Positions 21,897-34,689 are shown, counted from the first letter of the stretch. The stretch is DNA of 64,000 bases from Deroplatys truncata (GCA_030765065.1 CM060986.1:80717573-80781572), one strand, 5' to 3'. Notes: generated by a model from the letters alone, not told the origin. Translations and numbers: made by a program.

Positions 21897-24800
21897 GTCT
21901 GTACCCTCATCTGTTTATACCTACACGTGCTTGACCATTATTTCTCTAAAGGCACGAGAGTGGTAACCTTACGATGAACATAAACGAGAATGAAGATTAA
22001 AATAAGGGCATACGAATGAGGAGACAGCGATACAATCGCGGTGTCTAAAAATCTGTAATTTAAAAGCAGAAAAAAGTGTTTATCATAGGTATTCCACATG
22101 AGAGGTTACGAATTTAATCAGGTGTGTAAATTAAGGGGAAGGTGTGAGTTTTATATTACACTGAAAGATTACACAACACATTACTTTCACATACCTGGGA
22201 TTTTGCACAAAACGTTTGGTGACTCTACATAATGAACAAAGGAAACATAGTGGAGGGAAATGCCACTTAAACTGTAGACCGGCCACACACACATGTCTGG
22301 CTCCGACGACCACTTCCTCTGGAGTCACGCTATCTTACCCCCACCAACCGTGTCTAGCCGAAGCTAGACAGGGATGACGTCATACCAGACAACTTCAAAC
22401 TACCTTTGGCGTAGTCCGCACCGAAAGGAACGAACGTTAAGCTGTAACATAGCCAAAAGAGACACAATAATGCTACGTCGGGTAGCAACAATGCAGCACA
22501 AAAGTGCGTCTGGTAATAACAATACAATTAATAATACGCCACAATATAAATAATCACTGTCTTATTTGTGTCCTTTAAATTCAAATCACCATTATGTTAA
22601 CTGTCAGATCATGGCATACTAAATGAATGAGCGATCTAATGTATTACGGAAGGCTAAGTAATGCTGCCAAGAGTGGGAATGAGGATACAGTAAATTAAGA
22701 TGAGCTAAAATCAGAAAGCAACAAAACACTTGTTTTGGAAATTAATACTATTTGAATGCGCACTGATTGAAAAATAATTTTCAAAGCTGATGAAACCTGC
22801 TGGTTAGGGTAACTAGATAGAAGGCGCAGCTTATTTATCACACTGCTTACTGGTACTACAGTGCTTTTCTTTCATACTGTGGCCACCGCACGTCGGCTCC
22901 CGCGCCGGCCATTACAGCTCGGACTCCCGCCTAAACAGTTACATACCGTGCAAACATCCTCATAGTTACGATTACGATTACAATTACAATTACAATGATA
23001 ATAAGCTCATACCTTAACATAAGAGATGTTAGAAATGTTGTCCTTCCCTACCCACACACTTCTGGCATCTTCAGAAAATGTTCATTTACACTCGAAAGTT
23101 CGATATACGAAATTTGAGTGAATTTTCCGTCTGATGTTTTCTTTTAGCTCTTCCAATGTTGCATACTTTATTTTTCACGTGACCACTGAGTCTGATAAAT
23201 TTCTGTAATTGAATTTTGCATAAAGTCAATGATGGAGTAATTGATCCACACTTAATATTCTTCTGAGACAAGTATGGTTCTATTTACATGATAACGTTTC
23301 ATTGTAAAATAACAGATACTGAAGCACAGAAAAGCCCGATTTTACACACCAGATTCCTTTACATGACGTGAAAATTTGTGTGAGGTATGCAGTAAATGCA
23401 TACAGAATAATAGGACTTATATTTTCTTAACAAACAATAATGCAAAGAGATGCGAGAATAATTTACACTATTTTTTCAACAGCTGGCGGAACATAAAACG
23501 TCATTCTGGGTTTTCACAACCAGACTGCACTAGCGCACATTAAACTTAATTCCGTAAATGTTTGAAGGTAGAGTATTTAGTAAAGGATTATAGCCTTCAA
23601 GATCCCCCGATTTAACTCTTTACGGTTTTTACCTGTAGTACTTATAGGGGTGAGGAAACAACATAAAAAAGGCAGGTTTCCATTTAAATAAATTAAATTG
23701 ACCCTAAAATAACCATCACAACGTCCTCTAAATAAAGCACGACTAATGACATTTACTTACCCATAATATCAAGCAACTTTTATTCAAGACATTTATTTCT
23801 ACAACGTTTAGTTTTGAAGATATTGTATAACCTCAACGTAAATACTCCACTCTGTATAGACCAGTGCATAACTGTGGAAATATGTCTAAAGTAAAAAAGA
23901 GGTCATACATAAAAAACCTCATTGCAATAAACATCGTTTGTAGCGGAATTTGGCACTTCAGCACAAATGGTGAAACCATCGGATGTAACATTAGAGCTGA
24001 AAGGACGTTTAAAACAATGCCAAACAAGCTATAACTCAATGACACACAAGGAACATGTGAATTTATTAGAAAGGCATAGTGAACAAAGTGAACTTTCAAC
24101 CTCCGCAACTCCAAACCATGGATCAGAAATGCACGAAGTTCTGTGTCATACGCTAATAAGAGAGGATGTTGCTTTAAAACGTTTACAGCTTTGGATGTAA
24201 AAGAAAAGAAAATGTCACTCAGATTTATGTATATTAATGCGTTAATTAAATCAGGAGTTAAATTGTTATTGCACATTTAGCTGTATGTAAATAAGTATGA
24301 ACCGCATGAAATACTTCGAGATAATTTTAGCCTCGATTTTCTTCGAGTGGTGTTCATTGAGCCCATTCTCGCATAAGAAAATAATAGAAAATATGTTGCT
24401 ATTCTAATAAAAGACACAACAATTCTATAGTTTGCGTGTCAAAGCACGGCTAGATGTTAGAATAACACCTCATACAGCATAAGAATGGCATCACAGCTTA
24501 CATAGAACACAGAGCTGAAACAGTTTCTGTTACTGAAGATCTAAATAAAAACCTTATTTCATTCCTGAATTTTAAAACTATATTATAAAAGCTACCTCAG
24601 TTTTCATTTCTCTTAATAAAAGAGTGGAACTTCTAAATTTTTAACACTTGTTAGAAAAAATAAATTACATGTTAACATATAGGCTTCTGAAAGTCTGAAT
24701 ATAATATCAGGTTGCAGTTAACAACCCATACATATAGCACCATTTAATTTTAAGTAATTAATTCATTTGAAGATCAATACTAGTCCCTAAGTGCCAGTCA

Positions 24801-25769
24801 TGAGGTTTGTATTTATGTAGAGGTAAATTGATTCTTGTTTTGCTTGCATCATTTAGTTTTAGAATGCCTTGCTGACAGTTAGCTATTAGCGAATTACTTG
24901 TAACTGAAGGGTCCAGAACTGAAACCATATAGATTTATAAAGAAGATGTAAGTGTAGCGGGCAAAAGAGCTTTTACCACATGCAGCTACCACTGATTTTA
25001 AGTGAAGCTTGTAATGCTAACACAAGAACTATAATTTAACAAATAAAATTACTTCAATTATTTCAATTGTATTGTCGAAAAGAGAAAAAGCATTTAGACT
25101 GAATGTAAAGATTTTTGCTCACTAATAATTACTGTCTTTTTGTGTAAGTAAATTTAAATTCTAATAAACTGTAAAATAGCTCATTCCAAAAAGACATTCA
25201 TAGCAGTTTGTACAGAAAGAAAATTTATGATAAAAGAACACAAATAATATTTTTCATGCATTTAAGCTGTAAAATCTATTGTGAATACTGCACAACATCA
25301 ATAGCCTTCCCCCCTCACCTATAATACTCCTTAGTTCGGGTCTATCTGCTGTTCTGCCTTCACACTGTGCATCATACCCGTTTACAGAGAATATTGCAAG
25401 GTCACAAGCGCCACCAACCCTGAGTGTGCTCCTAATTCGGTGGTTTACTTACTAAAACCCCTCTGCTTGGTTATAAGATGTTGATTGTCAATATCCGAAG
25501 CACTGCCAAACGTCACTGTTCAACATAAAATACGCAGTGTGTGAACGGAATAGTCTGTAGTAATACAGCAACAGCTTCAAAGTTATCTTCAGAGAATCTC
25601 GAGCTCGAGTTACACTTATTTTGATAACCCTTTAAGTATAAACACGAAATAATGTAACCATAAAATACACTTATAAAACTATATAGTGATTACAAAGTTG
25701 GAATTATGAACGTGCAGATTAGTATTTTAATTTCCCAAACATTTCAAAACATGTAGGTCGAAATTAAAA
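21897..25769. other. Orco intron 1, proximal part; no gene supported
   Basis: AT-rich. A hexamer run (GATTAC/AATTAC) lies at 22966-22995, and GC-richer islands at 22270-22450 and 22880-22930 include the small hairpin TCTAGCCGAAGCTAGA. A 147-codon minus-strand frame (23833-24276) has no recognised domain. Confidence 0.5.
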
Positions 25770-25779
25770 GAGTTTAAGA

Positions 25780-26080
25780 TTCACAAGACTTTCTCTAACC
25801 TCCACCTTCATTAGTGGGTATACAAACTAGTCTCAGTAAAGCTTATTTTTCTCTACTTCATTTTAATACAAATAAACCTTTGCAGAAATAGCTACATTAC
25901 ACGTTTTATTATAGATACAAAGAGAACGGCGATAGTTAAAAGTTTATAAACTGAAGCTATACGCTGGCCTTAAAATCCTATGTTGTTGCCATGAAATCGC
26001 AATAAACAACTGAATATTATCAGGACTTGAAGAGAATAATCAAGTAATGAACGATTCGAACCATTAAACATTTCTGCTTA
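25780..26080 (+). repeat. Family A 5' fragment in Orco intron 1
   Basis: Runs from ATTCACAAGACTTTCTCTAAC to GACTTGAAGAGAATAATCAAG; most similar to the 18172 copy. Confidence 0.6.
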
Positions 26081-26268
26081 ACTGTCTGTGAAATAGCGTT
26101 AGAGTATTTTCACAAATTAAACAAATATCTATGTAAAACATCTTAGTTTGTATAAAATCCTGTTGTGACAGTGACAATCGAAGTAATTATGAAAGCAGGA
26201 AAGCAACTCCACAGATATCTGGTTTAGGAAAATAAATTTTCATTATTTCGTCTGTCCATTTACTGTAC

Positions 26269-26513
26269 GTTCAGCGACATTTTAACTAAGGGGGTTATCT
26301 CTCAGGCAAAGCTTTAGCTGGTTGGAGGGCTACACAGTATGCTAAAGTCGTGTCGCGCGTGACGTGTACAGTGAAAAACAGCCAAAGTTCTTTCTTCTGT
26401 TGCGCGACTCTACCTCTCACTTACCTTGACCAAGTAAACACTACCTCCTTCCAGTAGCTAATCCTTACCTGCTTGGAAGGGAGTCCCACCCCCTAGCTAA
26501 AACGTCGCTGAAC
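26269..26513. repeat. MITE-like element in Orco intron 1
   Basis: A 245-bp segment is bounded by inverted repeats of ~25 bp: GTTCAGCGACATTTTAACTA on the left and, read on the opposite strand, GTTCAGCGACGTTTTAGCTA on the right, each continuing into GGGGG. The ends differ at three positions over ~25 bp. It is too small to encode a transposase. No clear target-site duplication was found. Confidence 0.75.
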
Positions 26514-26699
26514 AGACAATATATGCACATATTTTGCGTGGCTAGACCTGTCTGCGTAAAGTGGATCATACCTCCGGAGGGCCTGAACTGAAAAGACTAT
26601 TCTGACTGGATTGTCCCTTTTGACAGCTCAGAAAAATCATCCGTTTCAAATAAAAGTTTATCTTTTGAGTATAAGGGAAAACTCTGGAAATAAACTTGA

Positions 26700-26770
26700 T
26701 TCATCTATTCACCACAACTGAGATTCGAACTCGAGCTCTCCGAGGCGTCAGGCACATATGTTATCAGTTC
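26700..26770 (-). repeat. tRNA-derived SINE head remnant
   Basis: The minus strand has a good B-box (GAGTTCGAATCTC) and a weak A-box ~45 bp before it. Too degenerate to fold as a tRNA. Confidence 0.4.
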
Positions 26771-27227
26771 ACGGTAGTAAACTAAGTCGAAAATAAATTC
26801 ACTATTTATTAATAAGTATGAAGTTTATTCAAGAAAAACATGTGGATGGTAATTTATTACTTTATGCACGCATAAAAATCACAGGAAAGTAAATCTGCTA
26901 AACCAAATTTAGTAATAGAAAAGAGATTCTTTGTTAAATCTCACCTGATATAATTTTAAAGGTAACTTTTATTTTAAGTTCTCAAATACGCCAGTCATAC
27001 ACACAATAGCGTCACTAGTGATAAACATTTTGCCAGCTAACAAGTCTGCTTTCTTTGGCGCCGTTGCACATGAGGCATCGTGTTAGTTCACATTATATCC
27101 GCGTATCCACTCGTCCTGACTGGGTTGTACATTTTTTCCTACCATTGTAGTTAATATTACAAATTTTTGGTATAATTAGATCTTGTAAAACTATTATTCA
27201 TATTAATTCTTTGCATTTTTCATGCAG

Positions 27228-27332
27228 ATTGAAGGAGTAGATGTCTATGCAGCATCAGTGATTGGCTATTTATTCTACACTCTAGCTCAAGTCTTCTTAT
27301 TTTGCTTCTACGGAAACAGGCTCATCGAAGAG
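27228..27332 (+). CDS. Orco: Orco internal exon (S6 segment)
   Basis: A 105-bp exon of 35 whole codons runs from [10 protein letters not shown] to GNRLIEE and encodes the sixth membrane helix and the start of the following loop of Orco. The acceptor TTTTTCATGCAG and donor GAG|GTACGT are close to consensus, and both flanking introns are phase 0, so it joins exactly to the exons before and after. The motifs [16 protein letters not shown] and GNRLIEE are Orco hallmarks. From memory of the family, the position before GNRLIEE is usually IF; here it is FY. Intron 1 upstream is 5331 bp and intron 2 downstream is 4387 bp. Codon usage and motif conservation show no decay. Confidence 0.96.
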
Positions 27333-29119
27333 GTACGTAAATGCCCTGTTTATTATAAGCTTCAAGACGACAATGTTGTGTTCATTATTAAAATAAATAC
27401 TCAGTGGCAGTTTTCCGAAACATTTATTTATATGGTAAATGTAGCTTTTGGAATAAATGAAAGAGAAAATCACGGTACCCTTAAGAGTTTTTCTTTTAAC
27501 ATAAAAATTAATCCAAATTTGCCTTATTCTTTTAACCATTTTTTATTCCTTATTACTGTAACACTTTGATGTTTATATATTTTAACAGGAAAAAAGTGAG
27601 TTATTCTGTGTCAAATGGCAAACTTTTATTTTTAAGGTCAGATATATTAATAAAACTAAAGAAACTCTAAGGAATAGTACATCCATTAATGATCCAGTTG
27701 GAATAAATCTGTTACACAATTAATGCAGGTTTGCTTTTTAAGTGTCTTTTGCATTTAGTGTATTTCTAAACTTAATTAAAACCTAATTTAGTTAATAGTG
27801 GAATATAAAATTATCTTTAGAAGTCATAGTTCCAAATTTAAATAATAAATTTCAGTGTTTCAGAAAACACACACTTCATTTGAGGGTTTCAAATAGTGCT
27901 TATATTCTATTTTTAAACTTCAAGGCTTGTAAAGCAATTGTCAATCATACGATACTATAAAGAGACTCTTTCTATAAATTTGACGTTTAGAAATCAAAGA
28001 TCTCGAACCGCCTGATTTTGATTGCTGAGTTATATTAAAGAACGAATTAAGATGCTGAAACAACAATTCTAAAGCACCGAATAGTATCTCTATTATTTTG
28101 GAAAATTTCAGCAGCTTAAAAGAAAATTTAGATTAATAACATCGGAGAAAGGATTCTGAACTATAGGAAACACTAATTTCGATATATCCTAAATTTATAT
28201 GTAATCTAAACCCCTCTGTTCAGACAAAAAGGTATGCTTTTATTTCTTTCCTATCCGAAATTTGAGGGTTATAACATAGCATTGCAATATATATGCAACA
28301 CAGACAAACATGTTAGTCCGCATTAAAATAAATAGTACATATCTTCATATTCTTGTCATCTCGTAAGCTGGTAGAAGTCACGAGGCTGTCAGCCGAGTGT
28401 TTTCTGTGAAAGGCAAGGCTCTAGCGTCCTGATGCTTTTAATATTACTGAGATACATGCATTTAAATTACATCTAAGTTTCTATCATGGTGGCAATATTA
28501 ATGAATTTATGGCGATACTGAGATCCTGAGTGATTAATTTGTTGAATTTCTGTTAGTCCGCGCACTATCTAAATTTCGTTTAAAGCTGTAAAACTGTATT
28601 TAATTGTCGTTAAAGTATTGAACTTTACTCGCAGGGAAGAACATCTGAGATTTTGATTGGCGTAGTACTGGATAAAAGAAGTCCTCCGGGTTGTGTGATG
28701 TGCAAGTTATGAGAATTACGATGCTCGTACAGCTGCTGCCTCAATGTTATAGGTCATGGCCAGAACTTACTCTGTGATCATACATTGATTGTTTTACTAA
28801 ATATCATATCAATACTCAATTACAAACCTCGAATTTTACAGTTAGTAACCAATAAATTCTGTAATGTCCTACGTGACTGCTTACAATTATTACTGAGTCT
28901 TATATTTTAAATCAGCTACAGTAACGCTCAGAAGTATTTAGCAGAAAGCATTACTTAAAATTGCATAAAGATAGGTATTTAACAGAAAAAATACTAGTGG
29001 ATAATTGAAAAGCATGTAATTAGAATCAATTTACTACAAAAATACATTTAGTTTAAACAAAGTTATCTTACGTAAAAGAAAATAAACATTCTTCTGGTTC
29101 AAAAATAATCTGTAGGTCC
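27333..29119. other. Orco intron 2, proximal part; nothing seen
   Basis: AT-rich intron without recognised repeats or frames. Confidence 0.5.
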
Positions 29120-29231
29120 AAGTATGTAGGAATACAACAAAAATATTTTGGAATCTGAAGAAAAAAAGATCAGTACTTCGTTGCACACCCATGAACTTTG
29201 ATCACAGTTGTACATCTATTTGACATTGAAT

Positions 29232-30105
29232 TCACAAGTCTTTGTAATCAATCGAATGGGAGTTTTGACCATTCGTCCAATAAGGCAGCAGAAAATTGAC
29301 CCTTGTTTGAGTAGTTTCTACGACAAACACGTTAATCCAATACATCGCAGAATTCATTGGATTTAGATCCGGGTTCTGTTTGTCTTGACCTCTCCAAAAT
29401 TTTTTTTTTATCTGGCCGGAGGTGTATTTTGGATCATTGTCCTGCTGAAAAATCCAATTACGTAATTGGATTTTTCTTCCATGTGGAACCATAATCTTTT
29501 CTAAAATGTCACTGTACAGGAAGCGATCCATATTGCTTTCTATCTGGACTAGAGGACCAACCCCATTTCTAGAAAAAAATCCCCATACAATGACACTGCC
29601 ACTCTTAATGGTCGAGCTGTACTTTTGTTTCTCTCTTTCATTTTATGGTCAGTAAATATACTGTAAACTATCAGAAGAAAATACATTAAATTTACTCTCA
29701 TCGCTCTATAAAACCTTAGACCATTCTGTAGAATTCCAATTCTGATGTATATTTGCAAACTCTAACCTGATTTTTAAATTTACGAGTGGTTTACGTGATG
29801 GCCGTCTACCTCTTAAATCATCTGCTAGTAGGCAACGTTTTACAGTAGAGACAGGTAGGTTCGGTTCATGATGCAACTCCAGATAATCCCAAATTTGTCG
29901 AGCCGATTTTCTTGGATCAGCAACCGACTGCATACAAATCATTCTCTCCTCTCTCATTGTTGTTTTTCTTGGCTTATTGCCTACTGTTCCTTCTTGGTTT
30001 TACCGTCGACTCCACGCACTTATTAGTAGTTATGATATGCCAAAGTCTCTAGCAGCGCTAACTGCGACTTTCCCTTCTTCAAAGTATTCAAAACAGCTTG
30101 TCTCA
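29232..30105 (-). pseudogene. Tc1-like transposase, broken
   Basis: Frame 29706-29957 gives the second helix-turn-helix (SARQIWDYLELHH...STVKRCL, RGRRPSRKP) and EWSKVL, then a stop replaces Trp in the VLWSDES motif; the next frame resumes SDESKFN. Frame 29232-29531 holds DNDPKYTSGQIKKKFW and PDLNPMN, where the usual E of DLNPIE is lost and residues before PDLN are missing. Several frameshifts and stops make it inactive. A DDE enzyme of this type would have cut and pasted DNA at TA sites. Confidence 0.75.
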
Positions 30106-30107
30106 TA

Positions 30108-31384
30108 CGGGGTGCACTATTTATATTTTGAGCGTAATAATTAAAACAAAGTAGTTTCTGATTGAAAACTGCTTTATTGTTTTTCAAAATATTCTCGTTT
30201 ATGATCAATACACTTTTGCATCCGTTTGAACCATTTGTTAAAGCATTTATTCCAGTCTTCTTGAGACACCTCCAAAACATGGTTTTTGAAGGCATCAATG
30301 GCTTCTTCTGCCAACGAAAATCGATGTCCACACAATTTATTCTTGATGTTCGGGAACAAAAAGAAGTCATTGGGTGCCAAATTAGAACTGTATGGCGAAT
30401 GACCCATCAATTCGATTTTTTGAGCCTTCAAATACTCTGTTGTTAGACGAGATGATGTGCGCTCTCATTGTCTTGATGAAGAACGATCCTACGGTCCTTG
30501 TTGGTTTACCTTACTTCACAGAAGACTTCCGTCAAACAAATGGTTGTGTACCATTCGGCACTGACTGTTTTACTTTCCTCTAAAGGCACTGTTACCACGT
30601 GGGCAGTTTTGCTGAAAAAGCAGGCGACCATTTGCTTCGAGTGCGAACAACTTTAGTTGGATTTGCTTCATCTTGAAACAACCATACAGTCAACTGCTTT
30701 TTACGTTCCGGCTCATACGCATAGATCCATGTTTCGTCACCTGTTACAATCTTATATACGTGTTATGAGGCACCGCCATTGTATTTATTGAGCATTTTTG
30801 TACACCAATCGACACGAGCATCTTTTTGAGATTGCGTCAAATTATGTGGGATCCAACGACAGCAAACTTTTTTCACGGCTACATAATCATGCAATCTTTT
30901 ATATATGCTGGTGAAACTAATGCCTGGGGTTGCCTCAATCTCACAATATGTTGCATGACGATCTTTCATTATTACTTTTTGCACAACATCAATGTCTTCT
31001 GGCACAACTTATTTTGGACTGCCTTCACGAATTTCATCATTGAGCGAACGGTAGCCACGATTAATTTCGTTATACCAGCGTTTCACAGTGGCAAAGGATG
31101 GAGCTTTGTCGCCAAATGTGGAAGTTAGTTGATCGATTCATTCTTATCTTGATAATCCTTTCGATAGTCGTATTAAATCGTTGCACGAACATTTTCACGA
31201 GTTAATTCCATGTTTTCGTTGACCCACAATTTTCAAGTTGGTGGAAACAAAACAAATGACGCTCTATTGACAAAATGTTTGAAGGAGATTAAGGTAAAAA
31301 ATGTCAAGCTTTCCATTGGAAACGTCAGATGGCACATACAGCATTCAGGGTTGCCAAGGCTCAAAATATAAATAGTGCTCCTCG
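30108..31384 (-). mobile_element. mariner element, copy 1
   Basis: 1277 bp with terminal inverted repeats of ~27 bp (TGCACTATTTATATTTTGAG on the left; CTCAAAATATAAATAGTGCT on the right), flanked by TA on both sides (30106-30107 and 31385-31386), the classic mariner target duplication. It sits inside a Tc1-like transposase gene whose frame resumes on either side. The same family occurs at 59.5 kb. Confidence 0.92.
30174..31211 (-). pseudogene. mariner transposase, copy 1, inactive
   Basis: The span from ATG to TAA is 1038 bp, matching the ~345-residue mariner transposase. MELTRENVRATI begins it, but a stop follows almost at once. DVVQKVIMKDRHATYCEIEA and KKVCCRWIPHNLTQSQKDAR mark the DNA-binding half; SSNLAPNDFFLF carries the third catalytic Asp (NDFF) and WNKCFNKWFKRMQKCID is the C-terminus. 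Several frameshifts and stops remove function. The encoded enzyme was a DD34D transposase. Confidence 0.88.
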
Positions 31385-31719
31385 TATCACCTGAGTATTC
31401 CTTTTTGTTTTGCCATGTTCTAGTTGTCTCTACAAATAAACAAACGTTTGAACGCCTAAGTAGCAATATTTAATGCATACTATACCACCAAATCACATTA
31501 CAAAATACTTTTGTACTGAAGGAATATATACTTACATAGTTACTGTATGAACTTGCTTGTTTACTAGATACGTGACCGCCGTAACGTGAAGGTATTCATG
31601 GAGTGACACAGTTAAATGCGTTGCTGTGGTTTGACTGCATGCAAACAGTACTGACAACATAAAACCTCAACTACTAAGTACTTTTGAGCTACTGTAAATT
31701 AAATGTGTTGATTTTGCAG

Positions 31720-31875
31720 AGCTCGTCTGTGATGGAAGCTGCATACAGCTGCCACTGGTACGATGGCTCAGAAGAGGCAAAGATCTTCATACAGATTGTT
31801 TGTCAGCAGTGCCAGAAAGCTATGAGCATTTCTGGTGCTAAGTTCTTTACTGTATCTCTGGATCTGTTTGCTTCG
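31720..31875 (+). CDS. Orco: Orco internal exon (C-terminal loop, start of S7)
   Basis: A 156-bp exon of 52 codons encodes the most conserved part of Orco, [20 protein letters not shown] through VCQQCQKAM to TVSLDLFAS. It covers the S6-S7 connection, part of the cytoplasmic anchor domain that holds the tetramer together in the known Orco structure, and the beginning of pore helix S7. The acceptor is TGATTTTGCAG and the donor TCG|GTAAGT is a perfect consensus; both introns are phase 0. Relative to the common insect sequence as I recall it, EEAKTFVQ reads EEAKIFIQ here. The reading frame is intact. Confidence 0.97.
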
Positions 31876-31905
31876 GTAAGTACTAATGCTGACAAAGCTA
31901 CATTA

Positions 31906-32410
31906 CTTTCTCTACCGCTTAACTGTGGTAGCTTGAGGAAGTATTGCATTCCATCCAAACTTTAATAGGGAGATTTCTTCAAAAATAGATACATAAAGCC
32001 AAAATAAAAGAGTTTCAGAAAGTCTATGCGTCTATTCATGTATCTACATGTCTATTAAAAATAACTTAGAACAAAAAGTCGGATAGCTTTTATACAGTCC
32101 AGATTGATTAGTCATACTGCATTTTTTGATAGTGCTTTTTGTCATGCCTACGGTAAGTAGAGGAAGCATTACATTCCATCCAAATACTCGAAATCGAAAT
32201 TTCGACATTTAAGTCCGGCATCTTGCACAGATACAACAGAAAGCTTTTAATAAACTTCTCGCCCCCCTAACCTCATATTTGTTGTTTTTATTTTCTCAAA
32301 AACCGTTCCAACGATTTTGATTAAAATTTAATATGTTTGACAAACTGACAGGAGGAATAAAATACACATACTAGATTAGCTGTAAATAGGCTTTGAGGTC
32401 CTCTTCCTGT
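31906..32410 (-). repeat. Family A fragments at the start of Orco intron 3
   Basis: TTACTTTCTCTACCGC starts 30 bp after the exon's donor site, and a second terminus-like TACGGTAAGTAGAGGAAGC lies at ~32150, followed by CTCAAAAACCGTTCCAACGA. These look like two nested or duplicated minus-oriented 3' portions. Confidence 0.5.
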
Positions 32411-33120
32411 AATAAAACTTGTACATAATCATAAGATACAGACAAAGACATGTTACAGAAAGAATTAGTGCTGAAAGAGCAGTATGTATAGAATAATATG
32501 TATCAAATAAAGTCTTTCGGTAATATTAAAATATTAATTTAAGTGCATCATCTGAAGGAAGACGATTGGAGGTTTCCAATTCTTCTTTCATTCATAAGAA
32601 CTTGTTATTAAGTCCTGTTATTTTTTATTTCCCCATTCCTAAATTTAATCATCCTTGTTTCCGATAAACTGTTCAACGTTTAGTGCTTACTGCTTTATTC
32701 AAAATTATTTGTATGTATAATTTTATTGTAAATAACGAGTTGAATGGAAGAATTGCTTTAGAATAATATATAAGTTAGGTAAGCAAATTTGTATTGGGTA
32801 GAGAAGGCTGTGCCACTTTGCCGTATCAGATTTTTGTAACACATACATCTTCCATGGTCTTGGGTGAATATTTTCAGAAAATCCTAACATTTTTTTCTTC
32901 ATAGTTCCCGCATTTAAGGATTATATCACTCATTTTGGTACAAATCTCCGGAAAATTGAATTTAGCATTGTACTCCAGGATATACATTTGAGGCTATCTG
33001 TAATAAAAAAAAATATTTTCCCTTTTGCATTTAGCGTTTTCACCTTTATAAGCAACAAGCAACAAACTGATAATATGGAATTTAAATTTGTTACGATTTT
33101 AATATTCAGTTTGATTTTTT
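32411..33120. other. Orco intron 3; nothing seen
   Basis: AT-rich, no supportable feature. Confidence 0.4.
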
Positions 33121-33124
33121 TTAA

Positions 33125-33640
33125 CTTTCTCTACCACATACGTATGGTAAGGGAAGTATTATTTCCACCAAAAAATTCGATGTCGAGATTTCACCGGAAA
33201 TATATGTTTTGCGGCACCCTAAACACAAAAATAATTTTTAGAAAAAGGTCCGCCTGCGCATATTTGTGTGTGTGTGTGTGTTTGTGAACAGTATAACTCA
33301 AAAAACGAAAAGCCACTTGGTTTTTAAACTTAGTATCTTCAAAAAGAACGACACAAAGATTTTCAAAACAAAATCCCCTACCCCAAACTACCCCTTACGT
33401 GGAAAATTTTTATACAATTTCGATTTTCTGAAAAATGGCGGTAACGATTTTGATTTAAATGCCATATATTAAAGATATTGATATGACAAATAAAATGTAT
33501 ATCCTGAATTTTTCGAGAATAGCTTGCAAAGTCCTCTTCAATCTAAGAAAATTTCATAACATTGCATAAGTTGTAAACGTTAAGTGATAAACGCAAACGT
33601 ATTACACAAAATGATGTAGATAACTTTAAAACTGAGGCAG
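33125..33640 (-). repeat. Family A fragment
   Basis: Reads backward from TAACTTTCTCTACCACATACG through GAGATTTCACCGGAAATATA and a (GT)n run (~33265-33281) to GATAAACGCAAACGTA. Similar to the 15873 fragment, and truncated at the same internal region. Confidence 0.7.
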
Positions 33641-33667
33641 TCTAATTATATAATATTTAAAAAAAAA

Positions 33668-34395
33668 CAGCCCGCCTAAAAGCAATGCGTATGTTATAAT
33701 ATATAAGATGTATATTATAATCATCTTATTATGTTTATTTTATTATGTATGTGTATAAAATGGTATGTGAATGTATTACTAGTTTAACAATGTAGGAGCT
33801 GTGAGAATAGAAGCAAGCTGCCTTACGAAGTAAACAGAATTACAAAGTAGAAGCCGAAAGTTGCTAACAATAAGGTAACCTGGAGACAACAATAAGTTAG
33901 AAAGTTAAAAAAAGGCTGCTAATAGTTCTAGTAACGATACTAATGTAACATTTAAAACAATTTATAAATAGTCACGTGGATGTGGAAAGAAAAGCCAAGG
34001 TAAAAATAAAGCTTTCTATTGGAGTAGGCTTAGCCATTCAAAAACTAGAAAATCTAAAGTAAGATAAAGGTATTCTATTGGAGTAGACTTAGCCAATCAG
34101 AAACTACAAATACAGCAATGTACAAATTCAAACGGTTGACGCTAGCAGATAGCGTACCCACGCAGTTCGATTCAGTACGCGTTCAGTGGTTGTATGTAAG
34201 ACATGATAATTTATTGCGGTGAGGATAATAAATAAATAAGTAAATATATATGTGTGTGTTTACCTGTTAAAAGTGTAATTAACAATAATCTCACAGCTCT
34301 ATAATAGGATACATCAGTGAAGTGTTATTTAACCGTGTGAAGGATTACTAAAAAAGTAAAATACAATTATAATTTGTGTAAACTTTATTATTCAG
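33668..34395 (+). repeat. LTR-like segment, left arm of inverted pair
   Basis: Begins CAGCCCGCCTAAAAGCAATG and includes TGTAGGAGCTGTGAGAATA, AAAGTTGCTAACAATAAGG, TATTGGAGTAG..TTAGCCAATCAGA and AATCTCACAGCTCTATA..CAGTGAAGTGTTATTTAA. The same blocks appear in the same order, reversed, at 36100-36737. The following sequence has primer-binding-site-like repeats, so I infer a long terminal repeat of a retroelement. No gag or pol is present. Confidence 0.6.
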
Positions 34396-34499
34396 CCGTA
34401 CCAGCCCTATTAAGAGATACTTTCTCTAAAAATATTACTGACGCAGCCGAGGCATATAATAAATAAAATAACATTAAAATAATTATTACACATAGAAAT

Positions 34500-34680
34500 A
34501 AACACACGACACCGCCGCAAAAGTTGGTTCCTAAACGTGGGGCGAAGACCACCGGAAAGTTTGTACCCAAAGCGTGAAGCGAACACTCCTAGAAACATAT
34601 CTACCGCAAATTGGCATCCATACGTGGGTCTATAATCTCCTTTAACTTTGGAGTCCATATGTGGGGCCACATACCTGCTT
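34500..34680 (+). repeat. Retroelement leader with repeated PBS-like motif
   Basis: Variants of TTGG.(G/A)TCC.(A/T)A.GTGGGG recur: GTTCCTAAACGTGGGGCGAAG, TTGGCATCCATACGTGGGTC and TTGGAGTCCATATGTGGGGC. This mirrors the 3.8 kb fragment on the other strand. Confidence 0.5.
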
Positions 34681-34689
34681 CAAAAAACA

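Larger units (their letters stand above)
29125..31525 (-). mobile_element. Tc1-like element interrupted by a mariner
   Basis: Broken minus-strand frames on both sides of an inserted mariner follow the Tc1 transposase order: start MAKQKGILR (~31400-31428), helix-turn-helix text GKSQ..ARDFGIS, PRKTTMREERMI, NWNSTEWSKVL, SDESKFN, and the catalytic QQDNDPKYTS. Edges share imperfect inverted text (ACAACAAAAATATTTTGG at 29132-29149; ACAAAAGTATTTTGTAATG read backwards near 31500). Without the insertion the element would be ~1.1 kb. Outer limits are approximate. Confidence 0.7.

Noticed and set aside
23833..24276. 147-codon minus-strand frame in Orco intron 1
   Set aside because: Longest open frame in the window but hydrophobic, with no recognised motif and no splice or conservation signal; likely chance.
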